From an uncultured Fretibacterium sp. (GTDB lineage Bacteria > Synergistota > Synergistia > Synergistales > Aminobacteriaceae): DNA of 64,000 bases. Under the pieces are notes generated by a model that was not told where the DNA came from, searched no databases, and saw only the letters and a program-made list of their open reading frames with translations. The stretch covers positions 123,381 through 187,380 of the forward strand of contig CAMHMH010000005.1 in NCBI GenBank assembly GCA_946186205.1, read 5' to 3'. Position 1 is the stretch's first letter; the number at the start of each line of letters is the position of its first letter. A program made the translations under genes and the position numbers. Below are positions 27,311-35,488 of this stretch, piece after piece.

Positions 27311-28471
27311 TTCTTCGTAGTAATCCTGCGATTCTCTTATTGAGCGTATATGTTCTGAGAGGAACGCCCAGAACATGCCGAGCGCGAATCCCAAGAACGT
27401 TCCGACTATCATGATTTGCGCGCGCTTTGGCTTGTATTTCCAGTCAGGCGGGGTCGCAGGGTCTATTATCTGCACTGTTGAGAAGTCGCTGGCTTCTGTA
27501 AGTTTTGCGTTCTCGTACTGCCTAAGGAGCGTGTCATATTTCACGTTTGCGAATCTGAGCTCACGTTCATAGCGCATATATTCAACGCTGAGTTCAGGAA
27601 CATTGCCCAATGAAGAAAGCAAATCCCCTGAGAGGACTCTTCCCTGACGGCGTTCGGTGCGCTTCTGTTCTTCCTCCATTCTGCGGAGCTCTTTTGTCAT
27701 TGCTTCAAGCTGGGACTGCGCGAGCTTGAGTCTTGGGTTGTCCTTTCGCGCATAGCTTGAGAGTGAAGAGATCTCTACATTTTTGGCGGCGATCTGATTC
27801 CTCAGTTCAGCTATTGCACCTAACAGGGCGGCTGTCTGTGAACCTAGCGCAAGCACTCCGCTGTTCTGCTGGTATTTCATCATGGCTTCTTCCGCGTCGC
27901 TCAACTGCTGCTGTGCCTGCCTCAGCTGGTTCTCGAAAAATTCGCGCTTCTCCAGTGCATCACGATACGCCATCTCACGCATCTTATTCTGAAGCTGCTG
28001 AACAAATTCATTCGCTATGTCTGCGGCTTTCTTCGGGTCTTTGTCCATAAATGCCACTGTTACAATGCCGCTTTCTTTTTCTTCGCTTGCATCAAGATTC
28101 GTCAGCACTGCCTGCCTCGCGCTGAGCCGTATTTCCTGCTCGTATTCTTCCATAAGGTTAAACTTGTCGATGATAGCATCAACTACAGTGTCGCCCTTCA
28201 AGACTCCTACAAGCATCTGCCCGCTCGTTGATACACTCGGAAGACCTACGAAAGTTGCCAGGCCTCCAAGCTGCGCCATGAGTCCGCCTCCCCCTGAACT
28301 GCCCGGAGGAAGTATCCTGCATTCAGCGCGGTATATGAACGGAGATATAAACGCATACGTTGTAGCAGCAGCCCCGAAAAGAAACGTAAGCAGGAAAATT
28401 AATCCTCTTCTCCTCCACATAATATTGAATATATCAAGCAGAGTTAATTCTTTCTCTTCTTCATACGGCAT
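27308..28471 (-). CDS. Wzz/chain-length determinant family polysaccharide co-polymerase
   Basis: About 387 residues. Two membrane helices (about 25-45 and 355-375) flank a long periplasmic coiled-coil region. The distal PPDWKYKPKRA motif before the last helix is the Wzz/GumC signature (Pro-rich, P-x2-P). These proteins set O-antigen or capsule chain length. There is no tyrosine-kinase domain. The start is set at ATG 28471; a TTG at 28483 sits too close to the AAAGGA site. The promoter at 28511 lies in the end of the racemase gene. Confidence 0.85.
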   Translation of the reverse strand: MPYEEEKELTLLDIFNIMWRRRGLIFLLTFLFGAAATTYAFISPFIYRAECRILPPGSSGGGGLMAQLGGLATFVGLPSVSTSGQMLVGVLKGDTVVDAIIDKFNLMEEYEQEIRLSARQAVLTNLDASEEKESGIVTVAFMDKDPKKAADIANEFVQQLQNKMREMAYRDALEKREFFENQLRQAQQQLSDAEEAMMKYQQNSGVLALGSQTAALLGAIAELRNQIAAKNVEISSLSSYARKDNPRLKLAQSQLEAMTKELRRMEEEQKRTERRQGRVLSGDLLSSLGNVPELSVEYMRYERELRFANVKYDTLLRQYENAKLTEASDFSTVQIIDPATPPDWKYKPKRAQIMIVGTFLGFALGMFWAFLSEHIRSIRESQDYYEE

Positions 28472-28510
28472 GTGATGATTCAAATCCTTTCGTGTGAAAT
28501 TGTCCGGCTG

Positions 28511-28519
28511 ATTATAGCA
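28511..28519 (-). promoter_or_regulatory. Extended -10 promoter for the Wzz-like gene
   Basis: The minus strand reads TGCTATAAT within GTGCTAATGCTATAAT, the same 16-mer as upstream of rpmB. It lies 40 bp before the Wzz start. Confidence 0.6.
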
Positions 28520-29224
28520 TTAGCACCCGTAAAGCACATTGATACACGCATCACTGAGAGCTTTCAGACTCGATACCTGCTTTTCATTCGGCAGGCCTGA
28601 AGCATCATACGCAAGAGGCAGCTCAGTGCATCCCATTGTTACAGGAACATCACGCTCGCGCCACAGTTCACTCACAACGTCATTCATGATCTCTCCCGCC
28701 GATTTCATGTCGCCGGCTTTGACTCTCCTCACGCATAACTGGACTCGCTCCTGCTGACCCGGTGAGGGCTTGAGGAAGTGATAGTTCATTCTCTGCGCGC
28801 ACTCCGGGTAAATCATGCTCTTCTGAGTCCCATCGGTCGCAAGAAGCCAAGAGCAATTACCCCGACTCAATTCCTTTGCGGCCTCAACGGTAGCTTCAAC
28901 GATGTGTATCAACGGCACGGGCAGTTCATCCCTGAACCTGTCTATGAAGTAGTGAGCTGTGTTGCATGGAACAGCGAGAACATCAGCCCCCCATTTCACG
29001 AGCTGCAATAAATTCTTGCGGATAACGGGAAGAGGATCAGGGCCGAGTCCCATAAGTCCGTCGCTCCTGTCGGGAGTCTCAGGATCTGAAAGCATGATGA
29101 TTTTCGGGTGCTGGGAGTCATTTTCGGCGGGGCAGTCTCGTGCGAGTATGCGGAGAAATTCAGCGCAGGCAGCCGGACCCATTCCGCCCAATACGCCTAA
29201 CACTTTTTCAGGACGTGCTGACAT
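28520..29224 (-). CDS. Aspartate/glutamate racemase family protein
   Basis: 234 residues with both catalytic cysteines of the Asp/Glu racemase superfamily: VPCNTAH (about residue 86) and TMGCTELPL (about 196). The N-terminal VLGVLGGMGP motif points to the aspartate racemase (RacX/YgeA) branch rather than MurI. It probably makes a D-amino acid. GGAGGCG precedes the ATG. Confidence 0.88.
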   Translation of the reverse strand: MSARPEKVLGVLGGMGPAACAEFLRILARDCPAENDSQHPKIIMLSDPETPDRSDGLMGLGPDPLPVIRKNLLQLVKWGADVLAVPCNTAHYFIDRFRDELPVPLIHIVEATVEAAKELSRGNCSWLLATDGTQKSMIYPECAQRMNYHFLKPSPGQQERVQLCVRRVKAGDMKSAGEIMNDVVSELWRERDVPVTMGCTELPLAYDASGLPNEKQVSSLKALSDACINVLYGC

Positions 29225-29322
29225 GGTAACGCCTCCTTTAATGTTTGTGCTTGATTATATTTAGGAATGGAATAAAATTTCGCTTATACTACCACACTTT
29301 TCAGAAGGGAGAAAAATTTTTC

Positions 29323-30831
29323 ATGTATTCATTTTTAGGCGGCCTAGTGCTTCTTGTGCTTGGCTATATGATTTACGGCGCAATTGTCGACAAGATATTT
29401 GCTCCGACAGACAACCCGACTCCGTGCGTCGCTCATCCTGACGGCGTAGACTTCGTACCCATAACACCGGGCAGGGCGTTCCTGATTCAGCTTCTGAATA
29501 TCGCCGGACTTGGGCCTATATTCGGCGCATTAACGGGAGCTATCTGGGGACCTCAGGTCTATTTGTGGATAGTCTTCGGTACGATTTTCGCGGGGGCTGT
29601 TCATGATTATCTCGTCGGCATGCTCTCAGTGAGGAATGACGGAGCGAGCGTTTCAGAGATCACCGGGAAATATCTCGGAGGCTTCATGCTTCAGGTGATG
29701 AGATTGTTCTCGGTCGTGCTTCTCGTTATGGTCGGAGTCGTCTTCATGGTAGGGCCTGCAGGTTTGCTCGCGCTCATGGTGACTCAGGGCACAAGCGGGG
29801 CTGTAGGTGCTGCGGGTTCTGCTCCTGCTCTCGTTATGGGCTATGACGTTAAACAGTGGACGGAAATTCTCACAGTCATAATTCTTGTGTATTACTTCCT
29901 CGCTACCCTCCTTCCTATCGATAAGTTAATCGGCAAAATTTATCCCATTTTCGGACTGTGCTTGATCTTCATGGCAATCGGAATCGGCGGCGTTACGGTC
30001 TGGAATCACATCAACGGAACAAAACCGATGATTGAGCTTTGGGAAGGCCTCTATAACATGCACCCGAAAGCTGACACGATGCCTATATGGCCGTTAATGT
30101 TCATCACGGTGGCATGCGGTGCGATTTCGGGATTCCATGCCACGCAGTCACCGTTAATGGCAAGGTGCTTGACTTCAGAGCGTCAGGGAAGATTCGTATT
30201 CTACGGCGCAATGGTAGCTGAGGGAATTATCGCGCTCATCTGGGCAAGTGCGGGTATTGCGTTCTACAATGCGACAGACGGCGGATTTTCTACAGCGGGA
30301 CTTCTTGCGGTCGGCGGCGGCAACTCAACGAGCGTATATCAGATCTCTGTGGGACTCTTAGGGCCTGTAGGAAGCATTCTCGCGTTATTGGGCGTTGTTG
30401 CATGTCCGATTACGTCAGGTGATACGGCGTTCAGGAGCGCAAGACTGACTCTCGCTGACTGGTTCAAGATTGACCAGAAGGGAATGGCACCGAGACTCCT
30501 TCTTGCAGTACCTCTTCTTGCTGTGGGCTATTATGTCTCAAGGCTTGAATACGGAATCGTTTGGCGTTATTTCTCATGGTCAAACCAGACGCTCGCAATG
30601 ATAGCTTTATGGGCAGGCGCGGTATATCTCTGCAGGAACGTCAGCAAGGGTTCAAGCCTCATGGCCGCAATCCCGGCTACTTTCATGTCAGCTGTCAGCG
30701 TAACATACTTCTGCATTGCTCCTGAGTGCTATTTGATGCTTGAGAGAAATCTTGCTTACGGAATCGGAATCGGTGTCGCTGTATTGTTCGCGCTTATATT
30801 CTACTTCACGACTTACAACAAAGCGGAGTAG
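29323..30831 (+). CDS. cstA: CstA family peptide/pyruvate transporter
   Basis: 502 residues with about 14 hydrophobic helices. CstA landmarks include GAVHDYLVGMLSVRNDGAS near residue 90, GFHATQSPLMARC and PITSGDTAFRSARL. It is a carbon-starvation transporter for peptides or pyruvate in the inner membrane. The ATG at 29323 follows AGAAGGGAGA. A small HMA protein is encoded 10 bp downstream in the same operon. Confidence 0.9.
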   Translation: MYSFLGGLVLLVLGYMIYGAIVDKIFAPTDNPTPCVAHPDGVDFVPITPGRAFLIQLLNIAGLGPIFGALTGAIWGPQVYLWIVFGTIFAGAVHDYLVGMLSVRNDGASVSEITGKYLGGFMLQVMRLFSVVLLVMVGVVFMVGPAGLLALMVTQGTSGAVGAAGSAPALVMGYDVKQWTEILTVIILVYYFLATLLPIDKLIGKIYPIFGLCLIFMAIGIGGVTVWNHINGTKPMIELWEGLYNMHPKADTMPIWPLMFITVACGAISGFHATQSPLMARCLTSERQGRFVFYGAMVAEGIIALIWASAGIAFYNATDGGFSTAGLLAVGGGNSTSVYQISVGLLGPVGSILALLGVVACPITSGDTAFRSARLTLADWFKIDQKGMAPRLLLAVPLLAVGYYVSRLEYGIVWRYFSWSNQTLAMIALWAGAVYLCRNVSKGSSLMAAIPATFMSAVSVTYFCIAPECYLMLERNLAYGIGIGVAVLFALIFYFTTYNKAE

Positions 30832-30841
30832 GGACTCAATC

Positions 30842-31057
30842 ATGAAGAAAGTAATTCACGTTGTAGGCATGGGCTGTATGAACTGCGTGAAGCACGTCAA
30901 AGAAGCCCTTGAAGGACTCGACGGTGTTGCGTCAGCAGAAGTGAGCCTCGACACAAATACGGCGGTAATCACAATGTCGAATGATGTCGCTGACACTGCG
31001 ATAATCGCGGCGATTGATGAAGCAGGCTACGAGGTCAGCAAGATAGAAGCGGCGTAA
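30842..31057 (+). CDS. Heavy-metal-associated (HMA) domain protein
   Basis: 71 residues, one ferredoxin-like HMA domain with the metal site GMGCMNCVKHV (Cys12, Cys15). Such free-standing domains are cytosolic copper chaperones. No copper ATPase is nearby. Ten bp behind cstA, it shares that transcript and the terminator after it. Confidence 0.9.
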   Translation: MKKVIHVVGMGCMNCVKHVKEALEGLDGVASAEVSLDTNTAVITMSNDVADTAIIAAIDEAGYEVSKIEAA

Positions 31058-31074
31058 CAGTAACAGGAATCACA

Positions 31075-31112
31075 AGCGGGTTGTGTGAAAATGCACAGCC
31101 CGTTTTTTTTTT
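31075..31112 (+). terminator. Terminator of the cstA-HMA unit
   Basis: CGGG-T-TGTG with CACA-G-CCCG stem, small loop, then nine or more T. Confidence 0.85.
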
Positions 31113-31155
31113 GCGCTGTATTCCCGGCACTTGCGGCTGAATTTTGCGGCGTTAG

Positions 31156-31372
31156 TTTCGTTTTGAGCTTCACGGAAGCGAGTCGGAAGTCTGCTTTTGA
31201 TTCACACATAATGAATCAGCTGCTGAAAATTTCGGCATTCGGTATCGTCTTGAGTCTCACGGAATCGAATCGGCGAATCGGTTTTGAGTCATCGAGTCGG
31301 TTTTAACGTACCTAGAATCGAATCGGCAAATCAGTTTTTAGTCTCACAAAATCGAATCAGCGAGTCAAAACC
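31156..31372 (+). repeat. Three degenerate ~48-bp elements with ~87-bp period upstream of rplU
   Basis: Related elements begin near 31156, 31243 and 31329, each with a TTTTGAGTCTCACGGAATCG-like core and a following AATCGGCGAATCGG-like arm. This fills most of the 400-bp gap between the HMA terminator and rplU. No credible gene lies here. Confidence 0.6.
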
Positions 31373-31376
31373 AATA

Positions 31377-31385
31377 TGCTATAAT
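31377..31385 (+). promoter_or_regulatory. Extended -10 promoter for rplU
   Basis: TGCTATAAT 74 bp upstream of rplU, just after the degenerate repeat array. No -35 hexamer. Confidence 0.6.
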
Positions 31386-31458
31386 TTCTCACATCTCGCA
31401 TGAATCAGGCTTTAACGTTTTATACGGCCTCAGTTCAGCGTAAGGAGGAAAAATTTTC

Positions 31459-31773
31459 ATGTTCGCAGTAATCGAGACAGGCGGAAAACAGTACCGCGTG
31501 AATGCCGGGGACAAGTTCAGAGTCGAGAAGCTCCCCGGTGAAACAAGCACAGAGATAATTTTCGACAAAGTACTTGCAGTCGGCGGAGATGACACAGAGA
31601 CACGCTTCGGCGATCCCTACATAACGGGCGCGAGAGTCACGGCTGAGATCGTCAAGCAGGGGCGCGGGGACAAGGTGTTAGTCTTCAAGTACAAGAGCAA
31701 GAAGAACATCCGCAAAATGCGCGGTCATCGTCAGTACTTCACAGAAGTCATCATCAGGAACATAGAAGCATAA
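31459..31773 (+). CDS. rplU: 50S ribosomal protein L21
   Basis: 104 residues with the L21 start ([14 protein letters not shown]) and C-terminal basic segment ([12 protein letters not shown]). Preceded by AAGGAGG. It is 13 bp from rpmA. Confidence 0.97.
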   Translation: MFAVIETGGKQYRVNAGDKFRVEKLPGETSTEIIFDKVLAVGGDDTETRFGDPYITGARVTAEIVKQGRGDKVLVFKYKSKKNIRKMRGHRQYFTEVIIRNIEA

Positions 31774-31786
31774 CGGAGGCAGAATT

Positions 31787-32044
31787 ATGGCACATAAGAA
31801 AGGTCAGGGAAGCTCAACCAACGGCCGCGACAGTCAGCCGAAATACAGGGGCATAAAGGTTTACGCAGGCCAGGAAGTAACAGCAGGAAGCATATTAGTG
31901 CGTCAGTGCGGGACAAAAGTTCACCCCGGAAAGCACGTAGGACTCGGAAGGGATTTCACGCTCTTTGCGTTAGTGCCGGGAAAAGTGAACTATCACAAGA
32001 AGCTCGGACGCAAATTCGTATCGGTTGAGCCTTCACAGGCATAA
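31787..32044 (+). CDS. rpmA: 50S ribosomal protein L27
   Basis: 85 residues starting [16 protein letters not shown], so the mature-type N-terminus is encoded directly. It lacks the cleavable extension of Firmicutes, and the Prp protease gene is accordingly absent between rplU and rpmA. A terminator follows. Confidence 0.97.
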   Translation: MAHKKGQGSSTNGRDSQPKYRGIKVYAGQEVTAGSILVRQCGTKVHPGKHVGLGRDFTLFALVPGKVNYHKKLGRKFVSVEPSQA

Positions 32045-32061
32045 CACATGAAATCACGCAC

Positions 32062-32088
32062 GCCCCTGAAAGACGGGGCAATTTTTTT
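32062..32088 (+). terminator. Terminator between rpmA and obgE
   Basis: GCCCC/GGGGC stem with an 8-nt loop followed by AATTTTTTT, 18 bp after the rpmA stop. Downstream genes may depend on partial read-through. Confidence 0.8.
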
Positions 32089-32100
32089 ATCATCATCACA

Positions 32101-33399
32101 ATGAAATTCACAGACACAGCAGAAATTTACGTAAAGGCCGGGCGAGGCGGCAACGGCGCGTTAAGTTTCAGGCGCGAAAAGTTTGTGCCAAAGGGAGGTC
32201 CTGACGGTGGCGACGGTGGCAAGGGCGGAGATGTCATCATTGAGGCTGTCGGAGGAGTCGTAACGCTCGCTGATTTCGAGTATGACAGGCGGTTTCAGGC
32301 AGGCCACGCAGGACACGGAAGCGGCGCAATGAAAACAGGCTCAAACGGCGAGGACTTAATCATTCACGTACCGTGCGGGACTCTGATTCGTGAGTCTGGC
32401 GATGACAAAATACTTGCTGACCTAACAGAACCAGGGCAGAGATTCACGGCTGCTCACGGCGGGAAGGGAGGCCGGGGAAATTCCCACTTTGCGACATCAT
32501 CAAGGCGCGCTCCGAAATTCGCGGAGAAAGGCGATCCGGGCGAGGAAAAATCTTTGTCCCTTGAGCTGAAACTTATTGCTGACGTAGGACTCGCAGGCTT
32601 CCCCAACGCAGGAAAGTCAAGCATCCTTTCAGCCATTAGCGGAGCAAAACCCAAAGTAGCGGGCTACCCATTCACGACACTTTCGCCGAATTTAGGAGTA
32701 CTTGCGGTTGACGATGCAAAAGTTGTTATTGCTGATTTGCCCGGACTGATTGAGGGAGCGCACGAAGGCAAAGGACTCGGACTACAGTTTTTGCGCCACG
32801 TTGAGAGGACTCGAATCCTGCTTCACGTCATCGACCTTTCACAGCCTGATCCCGTCGCTACTTTCAGGGCGTTGATGAATGAATTTCACGAATACGGAGC
32901 GGGACTCGACAAAAGGCCGTGCATCATCATCGGCAACAAGATAGACATTCCCGGAACTGACTCAAACTCTCAGGCACTCAAAGAAGAGGCAGAAAGATTA
33001 TCAGCTCCATACATGGCCGTAAGCGCGGTATTCGGGACAAACATTAACGAGCTTATACGGGCGATTGCTGACCTTGTGAGACGGACTCCCGTAACGACTC
33101 CAGAAACTGACTCTCCCGGAATAATCGAGCTTCCCATGAGGAAAACAGCAGGGAAATCATCACGCGAGCCGGTGAAAATAATCCGGCAGTCTGACGGGTC
33201 ATTCAGAGTCGAACACGCAAACTTTGAGAAGTCAGTAGCAAGAATCAATTTTGAGCATGAAGACGCTTTGCAGAAATTCGCGGGACTGTTGAAGGCACTC
33301 AGCGTTGAGGAAGCATTAGAGGCAGCCGGAGCGAGAGAGGGCGACAAGGTTTATATTGGCGATGTCGAGTTTGATTTTGAGCCTGACACGGTAGCATAG
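32101..33399 (+). CDS. obgE: GTPase ObgE/CgtA
   Basis: 432 residues. The glycine-rich Obg domain (to about 158, with GRGGNGALSFRREKFVPKGGP) is followed by a G domain with P-loop GFPNAGKSS, DLPG and NKID, and a C-terminal OCT domain (from about 345). It is a ribosome-assembly and stress GTPase. The ATG comes right after the T tract of the rpmA terminator with no strong ribosome site. Confidence 0.96.
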   Translation: MKFTDTAEIYVKAGRGGNGALSFRREKFVPKGGPDGGDGGKGGDVIIEAVGGVVTLADFEYDRRFQAGHAGHGSGAMKTGSNGEDLIIHVPCGTLIRESGDDKILADLTEPGQRFTAAHGGKGGRGNSHFATSSRRAPKFAEKGDPGEEKSLSLELKLIADVGLAGFPNAGKSSILSAISGAKPKVAGYPFTTLSPNLGVLAVDDAKVVIADLPGLIEGAHEGKGLGLQFLRHVERTRILLHVIDLSQPDPVATFRALMNEFHEYGAGLDKRPCIIIGNKIDIPGTDSNSQALKEEAERLSAPYMAVSAVFGTNINELIRAIADLVRRTPVTTPETDSPGIIELPMRKTAGKSSREPVKIIRQSDGSFRVEHANFEKSVARINFEHEDALQKFAGLLKALSVEEALEAAGAREGDKVYIGDVEFDFEPDTVA

Positions 33400-33402
33400 G
33401 CC

Positions 33403-33999
33403 ATGAAGACGGGCATAATGGGAGGAACATTTGACCCGATACACTACGGTCATTTGCTGGCAGCTGAGGAAGCTCGCATAAATCTCGGAATTGACCGCCT
33501 GATCTTTGTGCCTACAGGAGACCCCCCGCACAAGCACAACAGGAACATCACGCCCGCTGAAGACCGTTACGCAATGACTCTTCTTGCTACGGCAGGGGTG
33601 CTTGAATATTCCGTATCACGAATCGAGATTGACAGGCAGGAGGAGACTCACACCGTCGACACTCTGAGGGCGTTTCTTGACACTGGTATAAAGCCGGAAG
33701 ATCTGTACTTCATAACCGGGCTTGATGCTATGCTGTCTATAACATCGTGGTATGAGTATGAGAAAATCCCGGAGCTTTGCACTCTTGTTACAGCGAGGAG
33801 GCCGGGTTACCCTGTCAGCGGAATAGAGACTCTCCCGGAGTTTATACGCTCAAAGCTGAAGTATATCGAGATTCCTCAGTTTTCAGTCTCAAGCACGGAA
33901 ATCAGAGAGAGGGTAAAATACGGAAAGGGCATAAGATTTCTAGTGCCTCATCTTGTCGAAATATATATAGAGTCAAATAACCTGTACAAAAACTTTTAA
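33403..33999 (+). CDS. nadD: Nicotinate-nucleotide adenylyltransferase
   Basis: 198 residues with the nucleotidyltransferase GGTFDPIHYGH motif (about 7-17) and the SSTEIR motif near the C-terminus. It makes deamido-NAD from NaMN and ATP. It is 3 bp from obgE and 11 bp from the LCP gene. rsfS, which often follows, is not here. Confidence 0.96.
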   Translation: MKTGIMGGTFDPIHYGHLLAAEEARINLGIDRLIFVPTGDPPHKHNRNITPAEDRYAMTLLATAGVLEYSVSRIEIDRQEETHTVDTLRAFLDTGIKPEDLYFITGLDAMLSITSWYEYEKIPELCTLVTARRPGYPVSGIETLPEFIRSKLKYIEIPQFSVSSTEIRERVKYGKGIRFLVPHLVEIYIESNNLYKNF

Positions 34000-34010
34000 G
34001 AGGTGAGCTA

Positions 34011-35393
34011 ATGAAAGTGTTAAAAATTTTGGGGATAATTTTCATGGTAGTAGCTTCTGCTGTAGGCGGGGCGGCCTTGCGTTTAATGGAAGTTCTGAAT
34101 GACCCTAACCCGCTGCCGATTCCGAAAACTTCACAGACAAAAACGGAGCTTCCCTCACAAATTCTTCACCCTGAAAGCGCGTCTGTTACAGCAGAGTTAG
34201 CAGTAGGCGAGGAACAAAAGCCCGAAAGCACATCACGAAGCACCGTAAATGTTTTGATTGTTGGACTGGATAACGTAGAAGGAGGATCACGCACAGACGC
34301 AATAGCCCTCGCGATATTCGACGCTGCGAACAAGGCTCTCCGAATCGCATCAATTCCCCGAGACTCACGGGTATATATTCCCGGACGGAGCTGGGACAAG
34401 ATCAATCATGCCTATGTTTACGGGGGAATAAATCTATTGCGCGAGACTCTCGTGAATCTTACGGGGATGCCTGTAGATTATTTCGTCAAGATAAACTATA
34501 AGAGCTTCCCGCGAATCGTTGACATACTCGGAGGCGTTGACATTTACGTGGAGAAAAGGCTTCACTACAACGACTACTCCGGGAAATTGTTCATAAACAT
34601 TCCAGCGGGACGGCAGCACATGGACGGCAAAACTGCATTGGGCTATGTGAGGTTCAGACATGACCCGCTCGGCGACATCGGGCGCGTAAGAAGGCAGCAG
34701 AACTTCATAGACATAATGATGAAGAAGATAAAGACTCCGTCGATTTTGCCGCGTATACCCGCGATTGTTACGGAGCTTTACGACTCAATTGATACGGATC
34801 TTGCACCTTTGGAGGCGTTGAAGCTCGTGCAGTTCGCTAACTCGTTATCACCCGACAGAATCAAAATGTTCATGGCACCGGGCCGGACTGGTTCAAGCAA
34901 AAACATAAGCTATTGGATTCTCGACAACAACGCATTCTCATTACAGCTTGCGGCGAAACTGCCACCGTCAGACAATGCGACCGTTGAAGGTGCTGACGCT
35001 GTAGAGCTTGACTTCACCCCCGAACCTGTAAACATGTCAGGATTTGACAGCGAGAAGATAGCAGAGCTCCGCGACCAGATTATGAGCATAAGAATATTGA
35101 ACGGCGACGGCGAAAAGGGAATCGGAAGAAGAGCGCAGCAAATTTTCCAGCGAATCGGAATCGAAGTGCCCTATACAGGAAACGCGAGGCACTACGACTA
35201 CAGGTCATCAAGCATAATATACCCGCCCGACAGCGACGAGTCCGTGAAGCAGGGAGCTATGGCACTTGCTGAGTTATGCGGGATAAAGAACGAGAGACTC
35301 ATACAGCCCGACAAGAGAGCTACATCACTGACTCTCATACTCGGCCATGACAAAGAGGAATTATTCAGGCGACTCGAACCGTTAAACTCATAA
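34011..35393 (+). CDS. LytR-CpsA-Psr (LCP) family protein with C-terminal LytR_C domain
   Basis: 460 residues. One N-terminal membrane helix (about 5-25), a Ser/Thr-rich spacer and the LCP domain (from about 78) with the conserved RTDA, IPRDSRVYIPG and RVRRQQNF arginine/aspartate motifs. A LytR_C-like domain (from about 355, RILNGDGEKGIGRRA) ends the protein. LCP enzymes transfer glycopolymers to peptidoglycan at the outer membrane face. It sits at the end of the obgE unit and beside the glycan cluster that starts at 35489. Confidence 0.9.
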   Translation: MKVLKILGIIFMVVASAVGGAALRLMEVLNDPNPLPIPKTSQTKTELPSQILHPESASVTAELAVGEEQKPESTSRSTVNVLIVGLDNVEGGSRTDAIALAIFDAANKALRIASIPRDSRVYIPGRSWDKINHAYVYGGINLLRETLVNLTGMPVDYFVKINYKSFPRIVDILGGVDIYVEKRLHYNDYSGKLFINIPAGRQHMDGKTALGYVRFRHDPLGDIGRVRRQQNFIDIMMKKIKTPSILPRIPAIVTELYDSIDTDLAPLEALKLVQFANSLSPDRIKMFMAPGRTGSSKNISYWILDNNAFSLQLAAKLPPSDNATVEGADAVELDFTPEPVNMSGFDSEKIAELRDQIMSIRILNGDGEKGIGRRAQQIFQRIGIEVPYTGNARHYDYRSSSIIYPPDSDESVKQGAMALAELCGIKNERLIQPDKRATSLTLILGHDKEELFRRLEPLNS

Positions 35394-35402
35394 GAAACAT
35401 TT

Positions 35403-35434
35403 TACCCCGTGCGTTTTGTGCGGGGTATTTTTTT
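35403..35434 (+). terminator. Terminator of the obgE-nadD-LCP unit
   Basis: Perfect TACCCCG/CGGGGTA stem followed by seven T. Confidence 0.9.
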
Positions 35435-35447
35435 GCGCCCGATAAGC

Positions 35448-35453
35448 TATAAT
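35448..35453 (+). promoter_or_regulatory. -10 box for the glycan cluster
   Basis: GCTATAAT 36 bp before the first gene of the cluster. It has the GC preceding TATAAT but not the TG. No -35. Confidence 0.45.
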
Positions 35454-35488
35454 TTAGGTCAAATTCCCACAAGAAAGGAGACCGATTT

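Noticed and set aside
31085..31306. Possible 73-codon gene after the HMA protein
   Set aside because: It begins inside the terminator hairpin and its protein only reflects the degenerate DNA repeats.
31774..31786. Expected Prp protease gene between rplU and rpmA
   Set aside because: Only 13 bp separate them and L27 lacks the cleavable N-terminal extension, so Prp is not needed here.
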